Positions 39,480-43,049 of a stretch of DNA of 43,049 nt are shown piece by piece; positions within the stretch are counted from its first letter, which is position 1; each line of letters opens with the position of its first letter. The stretch comes from Polaromonas sp. (GTDB taxonomy: Bacteria; Pseudomonadota; Gammaproteobacteria; Burkholderiales; Burkholderiaceae_C). A program made the position numbers and the translations under genes. The DNA lies in the NCBI RefSeq assembly GCF_030682935.1, contig NZ_JAUXNA010000156.1:1-43049 (forward strand). The letters are read 5' to 3'. Below the pieces are notes generated by a model. The model ran no database searches and was not told the DNA's origin. It worked only from the letters and a program-made list of their open reading frames with translations.

Positions 39480-40229
39480 TCAGCCTGCGCAGCGCCGCGC
39501 AAGCAACATCGCCTCGGCCAGGGCAAAGTCCTCGGGGTACGTGACCTTGAAATTTTGAGCGCTGCCCGCTACCAGTTTGGGGGCCAAGCCCAGCGCTTCG
39601 ATGGCGCTGGATTCGTCCGTCACGGCACTGCCTGCAGCATCAAGCGCCTGCATCAGGGTGCCAATGCGGAACATCTGCGGTGTTTGTGCCAACCACTTGT
39701 CGCTGCGGTCCAGGGTGGCGACCACACGCCCGCCCGCCTCGCGCTTGAGGGTGTCAGGAAGTTTGTGCGCCAGCAGCCCGCCCACCGCATCGTGTTCACA
39801 GGCATCGATCAACTGATTGATTTGCGCGGCGCTCACCAGGCAACGGGCCGCGTCGTGTACCAGCACCCAGTCGTGGGGGGCAGCCCCGGCATGGAGCAGC
39901 GCGTCCAGTCCGTTGCGCACACTGGCCGCCCGGCTGGCACCGCCACAGGCGGCGACCTCAAACGAGCGTTCTGGCAACTGCTCAAAAAACGGGTCGCCCG
40001 GCGCCACCACCACCAGCGTGCCGGCCAGGCGCGTCACCGCCAAAAAGGCCGCCAGCGTGTGCAGCACCATCGCCTGGCCTGCAATCACCTGGTATTGCTT
40101 GGCCAAGCCGGAAACAGATACCCCGGCCCGGCTACCCTGCCCGGCGCACGGCAGCAGTGCAAAAAAGCGGGTGTGGCAGGTATCACGGCTGTCACGGCTG
40201 TCACGGGTATTGGCGCTGTATTTCGTCAT
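39480..40229 (-). CDS. ispD: 2-C-methyl-D-erythritol 4-phosphate cytidylyltransferase
   Basis: FFALLPCAGQGSRAG, VLVHDAARCLV; adjacent to ispF; start refined to MTKYSANTRDS. Confidence 0.94.
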   Translation of the reverse strand: MTKYSANTRDSRDSRDTCHTRFFALLPCAGQGSRAGVSVSGLAKQYQVIAGQAMVLHTLAAFLAVTRLAGTLVVVAPGDPFFEQLPERSFEVAACGGASRAASVRNGLDALLHAGAAPHDWVLVHDAARCLVSAAQINQLIDACEHDAVGGLLAHKLPDTLKREAGGRVVATLDRSDKWLAQTPQMFRIGTLMQALDAAGSAVTDESSAIEALGLAPKLVAGSAQNFKVTYPEDFALAEAMLLARRCAG

Positions 40230-40374
40230 CGCTTCATCATAGATTCTAAAATCAGCAATGAGCCCGGCGACTGAAAGCCAGAAAGCACCCCACTCCGAAT
40301 GGTTTGGGGGCTTTTGTCGCGTGCTTTTGACTGTTTTTCTGATCCTTGACCTGACCTTCACGGCGCACTGATTA

Positions 40375-43049
40375 ATGCTTTTACCTTCACTCGTTTCCGG
40401 CAAACGCTACACCCTGCCCCAGCCCGCTGGCTCTGCCGATGCTTTGCTGCTGGCCCGTCTGGGGCAACGCGAAAAGGCCGCCGGCAAAGTCACGGCCATC
40501 ATCACCTCGGACGCCACCACCGCCCAGCGCCTGATGGACGAGATCGCGTTTTTTGCACCCGACTTGCGCTGCGCCCTGTTTCCCGATTGGGAGACGCTGC
40601 CCTACGACACCTTTTCGCCGCACCAGGACCTGATCAGCGAACGGCTGGCAACCCTGTGGCGCATCCAGCAGCGCGACAAGGAAACCGGCGCGGATGTGGT
40701 CATCATGCCGGCCACCACCGCCCTCTACCGGCTGGCGCCGCCCAGCTTTCTGGCGGGCTACACCTTCGAGTTCAAGGTCAAGCAAAAGCTCGACGAAGCA
40801 CGCCTGAAGGCCCAATTAACGCTGGCAGGCTACAGCCATGTCACGCAGGTGGTCAGCCCGGGCGAATACGCGGTGCGCGGCGGGCTGATTGACCTCTTTC
40901 CCATGGGCTCGCTGGTGCCGTACCGGGTTGACTTGTTTGACGACGAGATTGACAGCATCCGCACCTTTGACCCTGACAGCCAGCGCAGCCTGTACCCCGT
41001 GCCCGAAGTGCGGCTGCTACCGGGCCGCGAATTCCCGATGGACGACGACGCGCGCGCCAAATTTCGCAGCCGCTGGCGCGAACTGCTGGCGGGCGACCCG
41101 ACCAAAAGCCGCATCTATAAAGACGTGGGCAATGGCGTGGCCACCGCTGGCATCGAGTATTACCTTCCGCTGTTTTTTGAAGAAACCGCCACGGTGTTTG
41201 ACTACCTCGGCCAGGACGCGTCGCGCGCCACGGTGGTCCTGCACGGCGACCTCGAACCGGCGTTTCAGCGCTTCTGGCAAGACACCAAAGACCGCTACCG
41301 GCTGGTGAAGGACGCGCCCGACCGCCCGGCGCTGCCGCCCGAGTCGCTGTTTTTAAGCACCGAGCAGTTCTACGCGCGCGCCAACGACTACGCCCAACTG
41401 GCGCTGCGCGGCAGCATCGAAGACGTGGCCGACAACGCCCAGTTCCAGAAACTCGGTGAAATGGCCGTGGTGCGCGGCGCCGAAGACCCGCTGGCCCGCT
41501 TCAAGAGCCATGCGCGCAATAGCGCCCACCGCGTGCTGCTGCTGGCCGAAAGCGATGGCCGGCGCGAAAGCCTGCTTGACTTTCTGCGCGCCAGCAACGT
41601 CAGCCCGCCCGCGTTTGATTCACTGGAGGACTTTCAGAAGAGCCGCGAGCCGCTGGGCATTGCCACGTCTTCCCTGAACACCGGCTTTAGCTGGCTGGAA
41701 GAAGGCATTGACTTTGTCACCGAGACCGAACTGTTCGCCGCCGGCGTCACGCTGCGCCGCCGCAACAAAAAGCAGGAACGCGTCAGCGACGTCGAAGCGC
41801 TGATCAAGGACCTGTCCGAACTCAACGTGGGCGACCCGGTGGTTCACAGCGCCCACGGCATTGGCCGCTACCGGGGTTTGGTCAACCTGGACCTGGGCGA
41901 GAAAAATGCCGACGGCACGCCGTCGTTGCAGGAATTTCTGCACCTCGAATATGCCGACAAAGCCACGCTGTACGTGCCAGTCAGCCAGCTGCATTTAATC
42001 AGCCGCTACACCGGCGTGAGTGCCGAAGAGGCCCCGCTGCACCGGCTCGGCAGCGGCCAGTGGGAAAAAGCCAAGCGCAAGGCCGCCGAGCAGATCCGCG
42101 ACTCCGCCGCCGAACTGCTCAATATCTACGCCCGCCGCGCAGCGCGCGAAGGCCATGCGTTTCGCTACTCCCCTGGCGACTACGAAACCTTTGCCAACGA
42201 TTTCGGCTTTGATGAAACCGCCGACCAGCTGGCCGCCATTCATGCGGTGATCCAGGACATGATCAGCCCGCGCCCGATGGACCGTCTGATCTGCGGCGAC
42301 GTGGGTTTCGGCAAAACCGAAGTCGCCCTGCGAGCCGCCTTCATTGCCATCACCGGCGGCAAGCAGGTCGCCTTGCTGGCGCCCACCACGCTGCTGGCCG
42401 AGCAGCATTACCAGACGCTGGTGGACCGATTTGCCAAGTGGCCCGTCAAGGTGGCCGAGATGAGCCGCTTCCGATCCGGCAAGGAAATCAGCGCCGCCAT
42501 CAAGGGCCTGGCTGACGGCACCGTGGACATCGTGGTCGGCACGCACAAGCTGCTGAGCAAGGACGTGAAGTTCCAGCGGCTGGGCCTCTTGATCATTGAC
42601 GAGGAGCACCGCTTTGGCGTGCGCCATAAAGAGGCCATGAAAGCCATGCGCGCCGAAGTCGATGTGCTGACGCTGACCGCCACGCCTATTCCGCGCACGC
42701 TGGGCATGGCGCTGGAAGGCCTGCGCGACCTCAGCGTGATTGCCACCGCACCGCAGCGCCGGCTGGCCATCAAGACCTTTGTGCGCAGCGAAAGCAACGG
42801 CGTGATCCGCGAAGCCGTGCTGCGCGAATTGAAACGCGGCGGGCAGGTTTATTTTCTGCACAACGAAGTCGAAACCATTCAAAACCGGCGCCAGAAGCTC
42901 GAAGAACTGCTGCCCGAAGCCCGCATTGCCGTGGCCCACGGGCAGATGCCCGAGCGCGAACTGGAGCGCGTGATGAAGGACTTCGTGGCCCAGCGCTACA
43001 ACCTGCTGCTGTGCTCCACCATCATTGAAACCGGCATTGACGTGCCGAC
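40375..43049 (+). CDS. mfd: Transcription-repair coupling factor (3' truncated at window edge)
   Basis: Open frame to window end: MLLPSLVSGKRYTLPQP..., VVHSAHGIGRYRGLV (RID), ICGDVGFGKTEVALRAAF (Walker A), IIDEEHRFGV, TATPIPRTL; absent from ORF track because no stop in window. Confidence 0.95.
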   Translation, partial: MLLPSLVSGKRYTLPQPAGSADALLLARLGQREKAAGKVTAIITSDATTAQRLMDEIAFFAPDLRCALFPDWETLPYDTFSPHQDLISERLATLWRIQQRDKETGADVVIMPATTALYRLAPPSFLAGYTFEFKVKQKLDEARLKAQLTLAGYSHVTQVVSPGEYAVRGGLIDLFPMGSLVPYRVDLFDDEIDSIRTFDPDSQRSLYPVPEVRLLPGREFPMDDDARAKFRSRWRELLAGDPTKSRIYKDVGNGVATAGIEYYLPLFFEETATVFDYLGQDASRATVVLHGDLEPAFQRFWQDTKDRYRLVKDAPDRPALPPESLFLSTEQFYARANDYAQLALRGSIEDVADNAQFQKLGEMAVVRGAEDPLARFKSHARNSAHRVLLLAESDGRRESLLDFLRASNVSPPAFDSLEDFQKSREPLGIATSSLNTGFSWLEEGIDFVTETELFAAGVTLRRRNKKQERVSDVEALIKDLSELNVGDPVVHSAHGIGRYRGLVNLDLGEKNADGTPSLQEFLHLEYADKATLYVPVSQLHLISRYTGVSAEEAPLHRLGSGQWEKAKRKAAEQIRDSAAELLNIYARRAAREGHAFRYSPGDYETFANDFGFDETADQLAAIHAVIQDMISPRPMDRLICGDVGFGKTEVALRAAFIAITGGKQVALLAPTTLLAEQHYQTLVDRFAKWPVKVAEMSRFRSGKEISAAIKGLADGTVDIVVGTHKLLSKDVKFQRLGLLIIDEEHRFGVRHKEAMKAMRAEVDVLTLTATPIPRTLGMALEGLRDLSVIATAPQRRLAIKTFVRSESNGVIREAVLRELKRGGQVYFLHNEVETIQNRRQKLEELLPEARIAVAHGQMPERELERVMKDFVAQRYNLLLCSTIIETGIDVP

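Noticed and set aside
41995-42939. 314-aa minus-strand ORF within mfd
   Set aside because: Opposite strand carries an unbroken Mfd frame with RID, Walker A and DEEH motifs.
1-43049. CRISPR array, prophage, integron or insertion sequence
   Set aside because: No regularly spaced direct repeats, no transposase/integrase/capsid-like proteins in any frame; both tRNA loci are followed by ordinary genes, not integrases.

Overview
This 43 kb window is a high-GC betaproteobacterial chromosome segment, Comamonadaceae/Polaromonas-Rhodoferax-like judging by gene order and protein character. It is mostly conserved housekeeping DNA. The envelope/translation cluster rpsB-tsf-pyrH-frr-uppS-cdsA-dxr-rseP-bamA-skp-lpxD-fabZ-lpxA-lpxB-rnhB-trmH lies on the minus strand. 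It is followed by an amidase/D-amino-acid-dehydrogenase ORF, nnr(yjeF), a yggT-family gene, rnr, tRNA-Leu(CAG), rimO, phaR, tRNA-Val(GAC), relA, an alpha/beta hydrolase, 3-hydroxybutyrate dehydrogenase, an L2HGDH-type oxidoreductase, N-formylglutamate amidohydrolase, an outer-membrane beta-barrel gene, a PACE-family remnant, a metallophosphoesterase, a lipid kinase, a SIMPL protein, ompR-envZ, ispF, ispD and a 3'-truncated mfd. I see no CRISPR array, prophage, transposase or defence island. The most interesting unexplained signal is a degenerate dispersed element of about 50-60 bp. It has an AT-rich arm ending in ATAG, then a CTNCTTGCGNCC-like core, then G(C/T)GC(T/C)ANAGNC exactly 21 nt after ATAG. 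It recurs at about eight places in both orientations, and several copies lie in frame inside genes (trmH, lpxB, dadA domain, nnr, L2HGDH-like). One copy spans the signal peptide of the SIMPL protein and one supplies the ispF stop codon. Other points of note are rnr, which has no ATG/GTG/TTG start in its N-terminal frame (candidate AUC start behind a good Shine-Dalgarno), an rpsB leader with strong potential structure, and the amidase-DadA single ORF. All calls come from reading the sequence; no alignment or database search was run.
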